From contig NZ_CP012573.1 of NCBI RefSeq assembly GCF_001280205.1, forward strand, positions 124,001 through 188,000: a DNA stretch of 64,000 nt. The letters run 5' to 3'. The stretch is from Clavibacter capsici. GTDB lineage: Bacteria > Actinomycetota > Actinomycetes > Actinomycetales > Microbacteriaceae. Shown one piece after another: positions 24,989 to 33,997 of this stretch. The notes beneath the pieces were generated by a model that searched no databases, was not told the DNA's origin, and saw nothing but the letters and a program-made list of their open reading frames with translations. The position numbers and the translations under genes were made by a program. Each line of letters begins with the position of its first letter. The stretch's first letter is position 1.

Positions 24989-27027
24989 GCGGAGGTCCGC
25001 GGCACGAGGTCGTCGAAGACGCGGTCGGCGACGAGCACCTCGGGGGCGTCCGGGCCGCCGTCGCGCGCCCACGCCCTCAGCGTGTTGACGACGCGGTAGG
25101 CGTCCGCGTCGGCCGTCACGCGCGAGGTCGTCTCGAGGCGCGCGCGCCAGCCGGGCTGCTCGAGCCCGATGGCCCAGCGCGACTCCGCGACGGCCGACGT
25201 GGGGTCGCCCTCGGTGATCCGGTACGTCTCGCGGCTCGACTCGGTGAAGACGAGCCCGTCGGGGTAGATCCGGGATCCGCCGTAGCCGGGGTCGACGTCG
25301 AGCGTCCACTCGCCGGTGGCCACGTCGTGGGTGACGCTGCGCTCGGGCAGGCCGGAGTCGTCGGGGATGCGCTCGATCGCGAGCGGCGTCGACCGCACGG
25401 CCTCCTCGAAGCGCACGCCGTCGTCCTCGTCGCGCGTCCAGACGGGCAGGGTCACGAGGCTGCGGGAGGGCGTGACCCGGAGGGTCGCCTCGCGGGCGTG
25501 TGGCCAGATCCACGGCCAGTACGCCGACGACACCGCGATCCGCAGCCGGTGCCCGGCCGGGAAGGAGTGGCCCGTGGCGACGAGCGCCACGCGCACGGTC
25601 TCCTCCTCGCCGGGGACCATCGGGTCGATCCGGGCGCGGTGCAGCCGCTTGTTGAGGTTCAGGGCGCCGCGCGTCACGAGGGTGGACGCGCCGTCGGGCC
25701 CCACGTCGCAGAGCCGCACCACGAGGTTCGCGTCGGGCAGGTCGCTCGTGACGGCGAGGTCGACGAGCACGTTGCCGAGCACGTCCAGCCGCTCCTCGAG
25801 CAGCAGGTCGAAGCAGACCGAGAGGCCGTCCTCGGCACGCTGGTCCGGCGGCAGGTCGGTGGCGTTGCCGAAGGGGAAGAAGCGGCCGGCGTCGAGCCCG
25901 GTGCGCTGCGGCGAGCGGACCACGACGGCGTCGCCCGCGGCGTCCGGCCCGTGGAACACGGTCAGCGGCAGCGCGGGTCGGGCGGCGACGGACGCGGGCG
26001 GCGGCCACGACGCGGCGGCGACCCAGCGCCCGGTGCGCTCGGGGTAGCTCGTGGCGGGCGGCTCGGAGTCGCTGATGAAGGCGCGGAGCGCGGGATCGGC
26101 CTCCACGCCCGTGTCGACGCCCTTCAGCCAGCGGTCCCACCAGCGGAGGGTCTCCTGGAGGAAGCCGATCGACGGGCCGGGGGCCAGGCCGCGGTCCGGG
26201 TACTGGTGCGACCACGGGCCGACGATGCCCTTCGCGGGGCCGGGCAGGTTCTCGACCAGGCGCAGGACGGCGTCGCGGTACGGATCCGCCCAGCCGCCGA
26301 CCGCGAGCACCGCCGCGTCGATGGCGGAGTAGTCCTCGCACACGCTGCCGTGCCGCCAGTAGTCGTCGCGCTCCTGGTGCGCGAGCCATGTCGGCGTCAT
26401 GGGCCGGTCGGCCTCGAGGCGCTCGCGCCAGCGCTCCACCCAGCCCTCGCCCACGACCTCGGGACGCGGCGGGCGGGAGTTGAACGCGAACATGGTCGCG
26501 CCCCACGCGGCCATGTCGATGCCGAGCACGGCGCCGCCCATGTAGTGCACGTCGTCGTCGTACCGGTCGTCGGTGGAGCACACCGTGACCACGGCCTTCA
26601 GGGCCTCGGGCGCACGGGCCGCGAGCTGCAGGCCGTTGAAGCCGCCCCACGAGATCCCGAAGATCCCGACGGCGCCCGTGCACCACTCCTGCGCCGCGAT
26701 CCACTCGATCACCGCGACCCCGTCGTCGAGCTCCTGCGCGGAGTACTCGTCGACGAACAGGCCGTCGGAGGATCCGGTGCCGCGGATGTCGACGCGGATC
26801 GACGAGTAGCCGTGCGCCGCGTACCAGGGGTGGCGCTCGCTGTCGCGCGGGGCGGTCCAGTCGTCGAGCCGGTAGGGGAGGTACTCGAGGAGCGCGGGGA
26901 CGGGGGCGTCGGTCGCCGGGGCCCAGATGCGGGCGTGCAGGCGGATCCCGTCGGGCATCGGGATCCAGACGTCGCGCGTCGTCACGGCGGCGTCGCCCTC
27001 GGTCGTGCCTCGTGCGGCGTCGGTCAT
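24985..27027 (-). CDS. CocE/NonD-family alpha/beta hydrolase (X-Pro dipeptidyl-peptidase-like)
   Basis: This 680-residue enzyme has the CocE/NonD layout: an N-terminal alpha/beta hydrolase (PALLEYLPYRLDDWTAPRD, SIRVDIRGTGSSDG) and nucleophile Ser126 in GIFGISWGGFNG. An inserted helical cap precedes VGPWSHQYPDRG, which carries a catalytic His candidate, and a C-terminal jelly-roll follows (FPAGHRLRIAVSSAYWPWIW). The family cleaves X-Pro dipeptides, amino-acid esters or acyl esters. No signal peptide is seen, so it acts in the cytoplasm on what the linked ABC importer brings in. It is coupled to both neighbours by overlapping codons. Confidence 0.9.
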   Translation of the reverse strand: MTDAARGTTEGDAAVTTRDVWIPMPDGIRLHARIWAPATDAPVPALLEYLPYRLDDWTAPRDSERHPWYAAHGYSSIRVDIRGTGSSDGLFVDEYSAQELDDGVAVIEWIAAQEWCTGAVGIFGISWGGFNGLQLAARAPEALKAVVTVCSTDDRYDDDVHYMGGAVLGIDMAAWGATMFAFNSRPPRPEVVGEGWVERWRERLEADRPMTPTWLAHQERDDYWRHGSVCEDYSAIDAAVLAVGGWADPYRDAVLRLVENLPGPAKGIVGPWSHQYPDRGLAPGPSIGFLQETLRWWDRWLKGVDTGVEADPALRAFISDSEPPATSYPERTGRWVAAASWPPPASVAARPALPLTVFHGPDAAGDAVVVRSPQRTGLDAGRFFPFGNATDLPPDQRAEDGLSVCFDLLLEERLDVLGNVLVDLAVTSDLPDANLVVRLCDVGPDGASTLVTRGALNLNKRLHRARIDPMVPGEEETVRVALVATGHSFPAGHRLRIAVSSAYWPWIWPHAREATLRVTPSRSLVTLPVWTRDEDDGVRFEEAVRSTPLAIERIPDDSGLPERSVTHDVATGEWTLDVDPGYGGSRIYPDGLVFTESSRETYRITEGDPTSAVAESRWAIGLEQPGWRARLETTSRVTADADAYRVVNTLRAWARDGGPDAPEVLVADRVFDDLVPRTSA

Positions 27028-28757
27028 CGTGCGTCCTCCCAGTCCCGGATGCGGTGCCCGTCGCCGAGCTCCCTCCACCCTCCACCCGCGGCGTCGCGCC
27101 ACGTGGCCGTCACGCCCTCCACGTCGGGCAGCTCGGTGGCGCCCGGCTCGAGGGTCGCCGCGAGCAGCTGCCGCGTGTAGGGGTGGTTCGGCCCGGCGAA
27201 CACGCGCTCGGTCGGGCCGATCTCCACGATGCGCCCGCCGGTCATCACGGCCACGCGGTCGGCCACGCCGCGCACCACCGCGAGATCGTGGCTGATGAAG
27301 AGGCAGCTGAGGCCCTTGTCGCGCTGCAGGGCGGCGAGCAGCTCGAGGATCTCCGCCTGCACGCGCACGTCGAGCGCGGTCGTGATCTCGTCGGCGATCA
27401 CGAGCTGCGGCTCGGCCGCCAACGCGCGGGCGATCCCGACGCGCTGCCGCTGGCCGCCGGAGAGCTGGCTCGGGAGCCGGCGGGCGAAGTCCGGCGAGAG
27501 GCCCACCTCGGTGAGGATCTCGCCCACGCGCTCCGGGGTCGCGCGTCCCGTGAAGAGCTTCAGCGGCCGGGCGATCGCGGCGCCCACGGTGCGGCGCGGG
27601 TTGAGCGAGGTGTCCGCGTTCTGGAACACGAGCTGCACCGCGCGCCGGAGCGCGGGCGAGCGGCCGGCGACCGCGGAGGTCAGGTCGCCCGAGACGCCGT
27701 CGCCCTGGAAGCGGAAGGTGCCCGACTCGGTGGGCACGAGGCCGGCCAGGGCGGTCGCGAGCGTCGTCTTGCCGCTGCCGGACTCGCCGACCACCGCGAG
27801 CGTCTCGCGCGGCGCGATGGTGAAGGACACGTCCGCGACCGCGGCGGGCAGGTGGCGCGCGTACCGGACGACGAGGCCGTCGGCGACGACCATCGGGGTC
27901 ACCGCGTCGGCCGGGGCGTCCGGGGCGGTGCCGGAGCGCGATCCGCCGGGGATCGCCGCCAGCAGCTCGCGCGTGTACGGGTGCTTGGGCGCCGCGAACA
28001 GCTCCGCCGTCGGCCGCTGCTCCACGATGACGCCGTCGCGCATCACGGCGATCTCGTCGACCATCGTCGAGACGACGCCGAGGTCGTGGCTGACGAGGAG
28101 CACCGCCATGCCGAGCTCGCGGGCGAGGTCCCGGATCAGGGTGAGCACCGCCGCCTGCGTCACCACGTCGAGCGCCGTCGTCGGCTCGTCGAGCACGAGC
28201 ACCCGGGGGCGGGCGGCGAAGGCCATGGCGATCGCGATGCGCTGCTGCTGCCCGCCGGAGAGCTGGTGCGGGTACCGCCGCACGATGGTGACGGGATCCG
28301 GGAGCCGCACGAGCCGGAGCAGCTCGAGCACCCGCTCGTCGTCGCTCGGCAGGCCGTGGCTCTCGAGGGCCTCGCGGAGCTGGCGGCCCACGCGCATCGA
28401 GGGCGTGAGCGCCTGGCCGGCGTTCTGCGCGACGACCGCGGCCGTGCCGCCGCGCAGCTCGCGCGTCGCGGCGGGGGAGAGGGCGAACACGTCGTCGCCG
28501 GCGACCTCGACCGATCCGCCCACGATGCGGGATCCGCGGCGGAGGTGCGCGAGGAGCGTCCGGGCCACCGTGGACTTCCCGCTGCCCGACTCGCCCACGA
28601 GCCCGAGCGCGCGCCCGGCGCGGATCTCGAAGCTGACGCCGCGCACGACGGGCACGTCGGCGTCGCCCGCCGCGTACGAGATGGCGAGGTCGGCCACGCG
28701 CACGACGGTGCCGAGCCGCATCTGGCCGGTGAGGGTGTCCACGAAGCCGCCGGCCAT
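27024..28757 (-). CDS. Peptide/nickel ABC transporter, fused double ATPase (DppD-DppF-like)
   Basis: The 577-residue protein holds two complete nucleotide-binding domains. NBD1 has Walker A GLVGESGSGKSTVA (about 53-66), signature LSGGQQQR and Walker B VLVLDEPTTALD. NBD2 has VVGESGSGKTTLA, LSGGQRQR and LVIADEITTALD; the Pro of the Walker B context is replaced by Ile. Each ends in the oligopeptide-type C-terminal motif HPYTRELLAAIPGG or HPYTRQLLAATLEPG. It energises import through the two upstream-encoded permeases. TGATG coupling sets the start at 28757. Confidence 0.93.
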   Translation of the reverse strand: MAGGFVDTLTGQMRLGTVVRVADLAISYAAGDADVPVVRGVSFEIRAGRALGLVGESGSGKSTVARTLLAHLRRGSRIVGGSVEVAGDDVFALSPAATRELRGGTAAVVAQNAGQALTPSMRVGRQLREALESHGLPSDDERVLELLRLVRLPDPVTIVRRYPHQLSGGQQQRIAIAMAFAARPRVLVLDEPTTALDVVTQAAVLTLIRDLARELGMAVLLVSHDLGVVSTMVDEIAVMRDGVIVEQRPTAELFAAPKHPYTRELLAAIPGGSRSGTAPDAPADAVTPMVVADGLVVRYARHLPAAVADVSFTIAPRETLAVVGESGSGKTTLATALAGLVPTESGTFRFQGDGVSGDLTSAVAGRSPALRRAVQLVFQNADTSLNPRRTVGAAIARPLKLFTGRATPERVGEILTEVGLSPDFARRLPSQLSGGQRQRVGIARALAAEPQLVIADEITTALDVRVQAEILELLAALQRDKGLSCLFISHDLAVVRGVADRVAVMTGGRIVEIGPTERVFAGPNHPYTRQLLAATLEPGATELPDVEGVTATWRDAAGGGWRELGDGHRIRDWEDAR

Positions 28758-29650
28758 CACGCCATCCCCCTCTGCGCGCGGTCGACGCCGAGCGACTTGC
28801 TGAGCCCGTCCCCGCTGAGGTTCAGGCCGACCACGAGGGTCGCGAGCGCCACGATCGGGGCGAGCGTGCCGAGCGGCACGACCGTGAGGGCGGTGCGGTT
28901 CTCCTGCACCATCAGCCCCCAGTCGGGCGTCGGCGGGTTCGCGCCGAAGCCGAGGAACGAGAGCGTCGAGATGAGCAGCACGATCCACGAGGCCCGCATC
29001 GCGTACTCCACGAGCACGACGTCGAGCACGTTCGGCAGGATCTCGCGGAACACGATGCTCAGCGGCCGCTCCCCGCGGGCCCTGGCGGCCGTGACGTAGT
29101 CCTGCGTGATCACGGTCCGGGCCGCGCCGCGCACCACGCGCGTCACGGCGGGCGCGTACACGACGGTCACCGCGAGCACGATCACCCAGAGGCCGGATCC
29201 GAACACGGTCACCACCACGAGCAGCGCGAGGACCGACGGGATGCTCAGCAGCGCGTCGACGACGCGCATCACGACCTCGTCGAGCCAGCCCTCGGCGTAC
29301 GCCGTGACGCAGCCGACGACCGTGCCGACCGCGACCGCGATGGTGGTCGCGAGGAAGGTGACGACGAGCGCGTACCGGCCGCCGTTGAGGGTGCGGGAGA
29401 GCACGTCGCGGCCGTACTGGTCGGTGCCGAGCCAGTGGGTCCACGTCGTGCCGGAGAGGACGTCGGCCGAGTCGGTCGCCACGGGGTCGTGCCCGGCGAT
29501 CCACGGCGCGAGCACCGCGAGCACGACGTGGATCGCGATGAGGGCGAGCCCCACGGTCAGCGCCGTCGACCCGCGGAGCGAGGCCGTCAGCCCGCGCAGG
29601 CGGCCGGCGGGTCGTCCGGTCGGGCGGATGGGCAGGGGCGTCGCGGTCAT
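28757..29650 (-). CDS. Peptide ABC transporter permease (DppC-like)
   Basis: This 297-residue permease of the oligopeptide/nickel family has a first helix ALTVGLALIAIHVVLAVLAPWIAGHDP, followed by the extracellular HWLGTDQYGRDVLSR, characteristic of DppC/OppC. The EAA-type loop YVTAARARGERPLSIVFREILPN contacts the ATPase, and SFLGFGANPPTPDWGLM is the conserved DppC C-terminal signature. Overlaps at both ends (ATGA, TGATG) tie it into the operon. Confidence 0.93.
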   Translation of the reverse strand: MTATPLPIRPTGRPAGRLRGLTASLRGSTALTVGLALIAIHVVLAVLAPWIAGHDPVATDSADVLSGTTWTHWLGTDQYGRDVLSRTLNGGRYALVVTFLATTIAVAVGTVVGCVTAYAEGWLDEVVMRVVDALLSIPSVLALLVVVTVFGSGLWVIVLAVTVVYAPAVTRVVRGAARTVITQDYVTAARARGERPLSIVFREILPNVLDVVLVEYAMRASWIVLLISTLSFLGFGANPPTPDWGLMVQENRTALTVVPLGTLAPIVALATLVVGLNLSGDGLSKSLGVDRAQRGMA

Positions 29651-30663
29651 GCGCGGGCCTTCCGTCGGGTGGCGGGTCGTGCGGTGCGGGCGGTCCGGGT
29701 GCGCGTGCGGCCCTGCCTGGTGCGGAGCCGCGGATCCAGCGCGAGGGCCACGAGGTCGGCCGCCAGGTTGCAGACCACGTACACGGCGGCGCTCAGGAGC
29801 GCGATGGCCTGGATCGTCGGCAGGTCGCGCGTGAAGACGGACTCGAGCATGAGCTTGCCCATGCCGGGGTAGTTGAAGACGTTCTCGACCACGACGACGC
29901 CGCCGAGGAGCCACGCCACGTTGAGCGCGACCACGTTGAGCGTCGGCAGCAGCGCGCTCGGCACCGCGTGCCGCCACACCACCTGGCGGGTGGTGAGGCC
30001 CTTGAGCTCGGCCGTGGTGACGAACTCGGAGGCCATCACGTCGATGGTCGCCGAGCGCATGGTGCGCACGATGTACGCGGCCATGGCCAGCGTCAGCACG
30101 ATCACCGGCAGCGCCACCGAGGGCAGCAGCTCGGCGACCGTGGCGTCGCTGCCGCGGAGCACCACGGCCGGGAACACCGGGATCGTGATGGCGAAGAGCA
30201 GCACGAGCACCGTGGCGACCATGAACTCGGGGACGCTCATCACGACGAGGCTCACGATGCTGATCACCGAGTCGCTCGCGCGGCCCCGGCGCACGCCCGC
30301 GATCACGCCGAGCACGAGCGACAGCGTCACGCCGACGAGCATCGCCGGCACCGCGATGAGCATGCTGTTGCGGAAGGCGACGAGGAGGGTCGGCGCGACC
30401 GGATCCCCGCCCACGAGCGAGGTGCCGAAGTCGCCGTGCGCGGCGCCCAGCAGCCAGTCGCCGTAGCGGAGCCACACGTTCCGGTCGAGCCCGAGCGACT
30501 CGCGGAGCGCGGCGACGGCCTCGGGGGTGGCGTCCTGGCCGAGGAGCTGCTGCGCCACGTCGCCGGGCAGCAGCTGGATCGCGAGGAACACGAACAGCGA
30601 CGCGAGCACGATGGTGAGGAGCGCGGTGCCGAGGCGGCGGAGGACGTGCCAGGTGACGTTCAT
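29647..30663 (-). CDS. Peptide ABC transporter permease (DppB-like)
   Basis: This 338-residue protein is of the DppB/OppB family: the N-terminal helix RRLGTALLTIVLASLFVFLAIQLLPGD is followed by the periplasmic-type segment LRESLGLDRNVWLRYGDWLLGAAHGDFGTS. The EAA loop FVTTAELKGLTTRQVVWRHAVPSAL is present. The C-terminus carries an extra basic tail (about 20 residues, RLRTRQGRTRTRTARTARPATRRKARA) beyond the usual end. It is coupled by ATGA to both neighbours. Confidence 0.93.
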   Translation of the reverse strand: MNVTWHVLRRLGTALLTIVLASLFVFLAIQLLPGDVAQQLLGQDATPEAVAALRESLGLDRNVWLRYGDWLLGAAHGDFGTSLVGGDPVAPTLLVAFRNSMLIAVPAMLVGVTLSLVLGVIAGVRRGRASDSVISIVSLVVMSVPEFMVATVLVLLFAITIPVFPAVVLRGSDATVAELLPSVALPVIVLTLAMAAYIVRTMRSATIDVMASEFVTTAELKGLTTRQVVWRHAVPSALLPTLNVVALNVAWLLGGVVVVENVFNYPGMGKLMLESVFTRDLPTIQAIALLSAAVYVVCNLAADLVALALDPRLRTRQGRTRTRTARTARPATRRKARA

Positions 30664-32306
30664 CGGCGGAATCCGATCGCGAGGTGGTCGAACTCGAAGC
30701 CGTGCTCGCGGTAGTTCACGACGTCGCGGGAGATGCCGACGAGCCGGTCGCCGAACATGGGCGTCATGTCGGCGCTGTCCTCCACCACGATCCGCTGGGC
30801 GTCCTGGTAGAGCATCCGCCGCCGGTCGTCGTCCATGGTGGCGCGGGCGTCGTCGAGGAGCGCGTCGAAGGTCGGGTTCGACCACGCGCTCTCGTTGTAG
30901 GAGGAGCCGGTGCGGAAGATCTGGTTGAGCATCTGGTCGATGGGCCGGCCGGTGAACCAGTAGCTGACCATGAGCGGCTGCTTCATCCAGATCTCCGTGT
31001 AGTAGGAGTCGGACGAGCTGTTCTTCACCGTGAGGTCGATGCCCGCGGCCTTCACCTGGTCGCGGTACGCGACCGCCATGGGCGTGAACACCGACTCGTA
31101 GGAGGAGGTGTGGATCGTCGTCCGCAGCCCCGGCACGCCCGCCTTCCGGAGCAGCGCCTTCGCCTGGTCGGGGTCGTACGCGCGGTCGACGTCGACGAAC
31201 GCGGCGAGCGACGGCGGCACGGGGTTGTCCCAGCCGGCGGTGCCCGTGCCCTGCAGCGCGGTCGCGACGATCTGCTCCGGGTCGTAGGCGAGCTTCATGG
31301 CCTGGCGCACGAGCGGGTCCTGGAACTCGGCGCTCGTGGCGAGCATCGGGATCGTGTACCACTGCGCGTCCACCACCCGGGCGACCGTGGCGCGGCTCGA
31401 CGCGGAGACGACCCGCGCGGTCGCGAAGTCGAGGTTGGTCTGCGAGATGAGGTCGATCTGGCCGGCGAGCAGGGCGTTCACCCGGGCCGTCGTGTCCTGG
31501 ACGGAGGAGAAGTCGATGCCGTCGAGCACCGGGCGCCCGGCGAAGTGGTCCTCGAAGGCCTCGACGCTGCCGGATCCCGCGGGCTGGAACGACGAGAGGC
31601 GGAACGGCCCCGTGCCGATGCCCGTGCGGCCGATCGTCGCGATGGCGTCGGCCGGCACGATGTAGCACTGGTACGCCGTGAGCAGCGACGGGAACTCGGC
31701 GTTGGGGGTCTTCAGCCGGAAGACGAGGGTGTGCGGATCCGGCGCCGACATGCTGCCCGCGTCGAGCATGTCGCCCAGCACGCCGCCCTGCGGGGAGGCC
31801 GTCGCGGGATCCAGGATGTGCTGGATGGAGGCGATGGCGTCAGCCGCCGTGAACCGCGTGCCGTCGTGGAACCGCACGTCGCGACGGAGCCGGAAGGTCC
31901 AGGTGGTGCCGTCGGCGCTCGCCGACCACTCCTCGGCGAGGTCCGGGATCGTCTCGCCCTTCTCGTCGAGCTTGACGAGCCGGTTGTAGAGGGCGCCGAG
32001 GTACTCGTACGCGGAGAGCGAGCTGGCGGCGTCGAGGGTCTCGGCGGCGGACGCGGCCGGGCGCGCGACGCGGAGGCGGCCGCCGGGCACGGGCGTGCCG
32101 GTCGCGGCGGCCTCCGGGATGGTGGTGCTGCGGGCGCCGGTGGCGCAGCCGGTGAGGGCGAGCAGGCCGAGGCCCGCGATCCCGGCGGTGCCGGCGAGGA
32201 CGGCGCGGCGGCTGGGCGTGCCCGGGAGGTCGGGGCGGTCGGCGATGCGCAGGGTGCGCGCGCTCGCGCCGGCGAGCGTGGATCCGGTGGTGACGATCGA
32301 TGGCAT
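30660..32306 (-). CDS. Peptide ABC transporter substrate-binding lipoprotein (family 5, Tat-type signal)
   Basis: The 548-residue binding protein has a long N-region, a twin-arginine-like SRR (32-34), a hydrophobic core and the lipobox LTGC with Cys54. It is therefore probably a Tat-exported lipoprotein. The mature domain shows family-5 features: PDLAEEWSASADGTTWTFRL, VRFHDGTRFTAADAI and GTGPFRLSSFQPAG. It captures peptides or other small ligands for the two permeases. GGAGG precedes the ATG at 32306, with the operon's palindrome immediately upstream. Confidence 0.92.
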   Translation of the reverse strand: MPSIVTTGSTLAGASARTLRIADRPDLPGTPSRRAVLAGTAGIAGLGLLALTGCATGARSTTIPEAAATGTPVPGGRLRVARPAASAAETLDAASSLSAYEYLGALYNRLVKLDEKGETIPDLAEEWSASADGTTWTFRLRRDVRFHDGTRFTAADAIASIQHILDPATASPQGGVLGDMLDAGSMSAPDPHTLVFRLKTPNAEFPSLLTAYQCYIVPADAIATIGRTGIGTGPFRLSSFQPAGSGSVEAFEDHFAGRPVLDGIDFSSVQDTTARVNALLAGQIDLISQTNLDFATARVVSASSRATVARVVDAQWYTIPMLATSAEFQDPLVRQAMKLAYDPEQIVATALQGTGTAGWDNPVPPSLAAFVDVDRAYDPDQAKALLRKAGVPGLRTTIHTSSYESVFTPMAVAYRDQVKAAGIDLTVKNSSSDSYYTEIWMKQPLMVSYWFTGRPIDQMLNQIFRTGSSYNESAWSNPTFDALLDDARATMDDDRRRMLYQDAQRIVVEDSADMTPMFGDRLVGISRDVVNYREHGFEFDHLAIGFRR

Positions 32307-32325
32307 CGGGACGGGCCCTCCTCGT

Positions 32326-32345
32326 TATCGTTCAGGTGAACGATA
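32326..32345. promoter_or_regulatory. 20-bp palindromic operator of the peptide-import operon
   Basis: TATCGTTCA-GG-TGAACGATA is a perfect 9+9 bp dyad lying directly upstream of the ribosome-binding site of the first operon gene. Size, symmetry and position fit a TetR-family operator. The operon's last gene encodes a TetR protein, so autoregulation is the likely scheme. Confidence 0.8.
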
Positions 32346-32428
32346 GGGGAGATGCGGGCCCGTGGCGAATGCGGATCGGGCCCGGCTCGCTGCCGCCGGG
32401 CCCGATCCGCACGTGGACGGCCGCGGGA

Positions 32429-32896
32429 TCAGCCGGCGGTGGGCGCCTGCACGTCGATGACCCAGGTCACGCCGAACCGGTCGGTGAGCATCCCGAAGCC
32501 GGCCGACCAGGCGGACGCGGCGAGCGGCTCGATCACGGTCGCGCCCTCGGCGAGCCCGCGCCACAGGCCCTCGATCTCGTCCAGCGTCCCGCCCCGCAGC
32601 GACTGGAAGAAGGTGCGGTCGGTGATCGTCGCGCCCTGCTCGCGGGTCGTCGTGCCGGCGATCGCGTTGCCGTCGGCGTCGTCGTGCCCGGGCACGTCGT
32701 AGGCCATGAGCCGGAACCCGTCGGCGGTCTCGAGCTGGCCGAAGACGACCTTGTCCGCGCCGGGAGCGCCGGCAGGCATGCCGAGGTCGGAGTACGCGGC
32801 GACGGTGACGCCGCCGCCGAAGACGCCGCGGTAGAACTCGAGCGCCTGGCGCGCGGTGCCGCGGAAGTTGAGGTGGGTGGTGGTCATGATGCTCAC
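32429..32896 (-). CDS. VOC-family protein (PhnB-like glyoxalase fold)
   Basis: This 155-residue protein resembles the PhnB/3-demethylubiquinone methyltransferase-like branch of the vicinal-oxygen-chelate superfamily: HLNFRGTARQALEFYRGVFGG at the start, then VVFGQLETADGFRLMAYDVP, and a C-terminal FGMLTDRFGVTWVIDV. The catalytic role is unknown. GAGGAG at 5-nt spacing supports the GTG at 32896, though an ATG three codons inside is possible. It is divergent from the WYL regulator, a frequent pairing. Confidence 0.88.
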   Translation of the reverse strand: MSIMTTTHLNFRGTARQALEFYRGVFGGGVTVAAYSDLGMPAGAPGADKVVFGQLETADGFRLMAYDVPGHDDADGNAIAGTTTREQGATITDRTFFQSLRGGTLDEIEGLWRGLAEGATVIEPLAASAWSAGFGMLTDRFGVTWVIDVQAPTAG

Positions 32897-33002
32897 GGTG
32901 GCTCCTCGTGCTGGGTGGTGCGGCCCGGATCCGGGCCGCTGAGGAGCACTCTCCCTGCAGTGGCGGACAGCCGCGGTCCTCTACTCCGGGGAGACTGGAT
33001 CC

Positions 33003-33982
33003 ATGATCGGGAGCTCGTCGCGGATGCTGTCCCTCCTGTCGCTGCTGCAGACCCGGCGCGACTGGCCGGGGCGGATCCTCGCCGAGCGCCTCGAGGTCAC
33101 CCCGCGCACCGTGCGCCGCGACGTCGAGCGGCTCCGCGAGCTGGGGTACGAGATCCGCTCGGTGAAGGGGCCCGACGGCGGCTACCGGCTGGCCGCCGGG
33201 GCGGAGCTGCCGCCGCTGCTGTTCGACGACGAGCAGGCCGTCGCGATCGCGGTCGCGCTCCAGGCGGCGCCCGCGGTGGGCGTCGACGTCGACGAGGCCG
33301 CGGCGCGCGCCCTCGCGACCGTGCGGCAGGTCATGCCGTCGCGACTCCGGCACCGGATCGACGGCATCCGCTTCACGGGCGCGGAGGCGGGGCCGGCGTC
33401 GGGCCGGGCGCCGAGCCCCGCGTGGATCCGGCGGTGCTGGAGGCGGTGAGCGCCGCGGTCCGCGACCGGCTGACGCTGCGCTTCGACCGCGTCGGCGAGG
33501 AGGAGGCGCCGCCTCGCCGCGTGGAGCCGCACGCGATCGTGGCCCGGCGCGCGCGGTGGTACCTCGTGGCATGGGATCTGGATCGCGACGACTGGCGCAC
33601 CTACCGGCTCGACCGCATGCAGCCGCGCACGCCGACGGGCCCGCGGTTCGCGCCGCGGGAGCTGCCCGCCGCGGACGCGCGGACGTTCCTCGCGGCCCGG
33701 GCGAAGGGATCCGCGTCGGAGGACCGCTGGCCCTGCACGGGCGAGGTGCTCCTCGATCTGCCGGCCCGGGAGGTGGCGCCGTGGATCGGCGACGGCGAGA
33801 TGGAGGAGGTGACGGCGACGTCGACGCGGATCACCATCGGCTCGTGGTCGTGGACCGGGGTCCTCGCTGCCGTGGCCCGCTTCGACGCCCCGTTCTCCGT
33901 CATCGGGCCGGAGGAACTGCGCGAGGCGGCCGCCGCGCTGGCCGCGCGCCTCGGCGCCGCGCAGCAGCCGCCGCGCACCTGA
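33003..33982 (+). pseudogene. HTH-WYL transcriptional regulator, single-base frameshift
   Basis: The first frame (from ATG 33003, preceded by GGGGAG) encodes an HTH_11/DeoR-like DNA-binding domain: MLSLLSLLQTRRDWPGRILA, LEVTPRTVRRDVERLRELGY and VKGPDGGYRLAAG. It also covers the start of the WYL domain, then runs off after about 33400. The WYL and C-terminal parts continue in the -1 frame: VDPAVLEAVSAAVRDRLTLR, then ARWYLVAWDLDRDDWRTYRLDRM, to the stop at 33982. One missing base in a GC-rich run (about 33385-33425, with GGGG and CCCC tracts) explains it. WYL regulators sense small ligands; this one would control the divergent VOC gene. Confidence 0.8.
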
Positions 33983-33997
33983 CCGGAGCGTCGGGCC

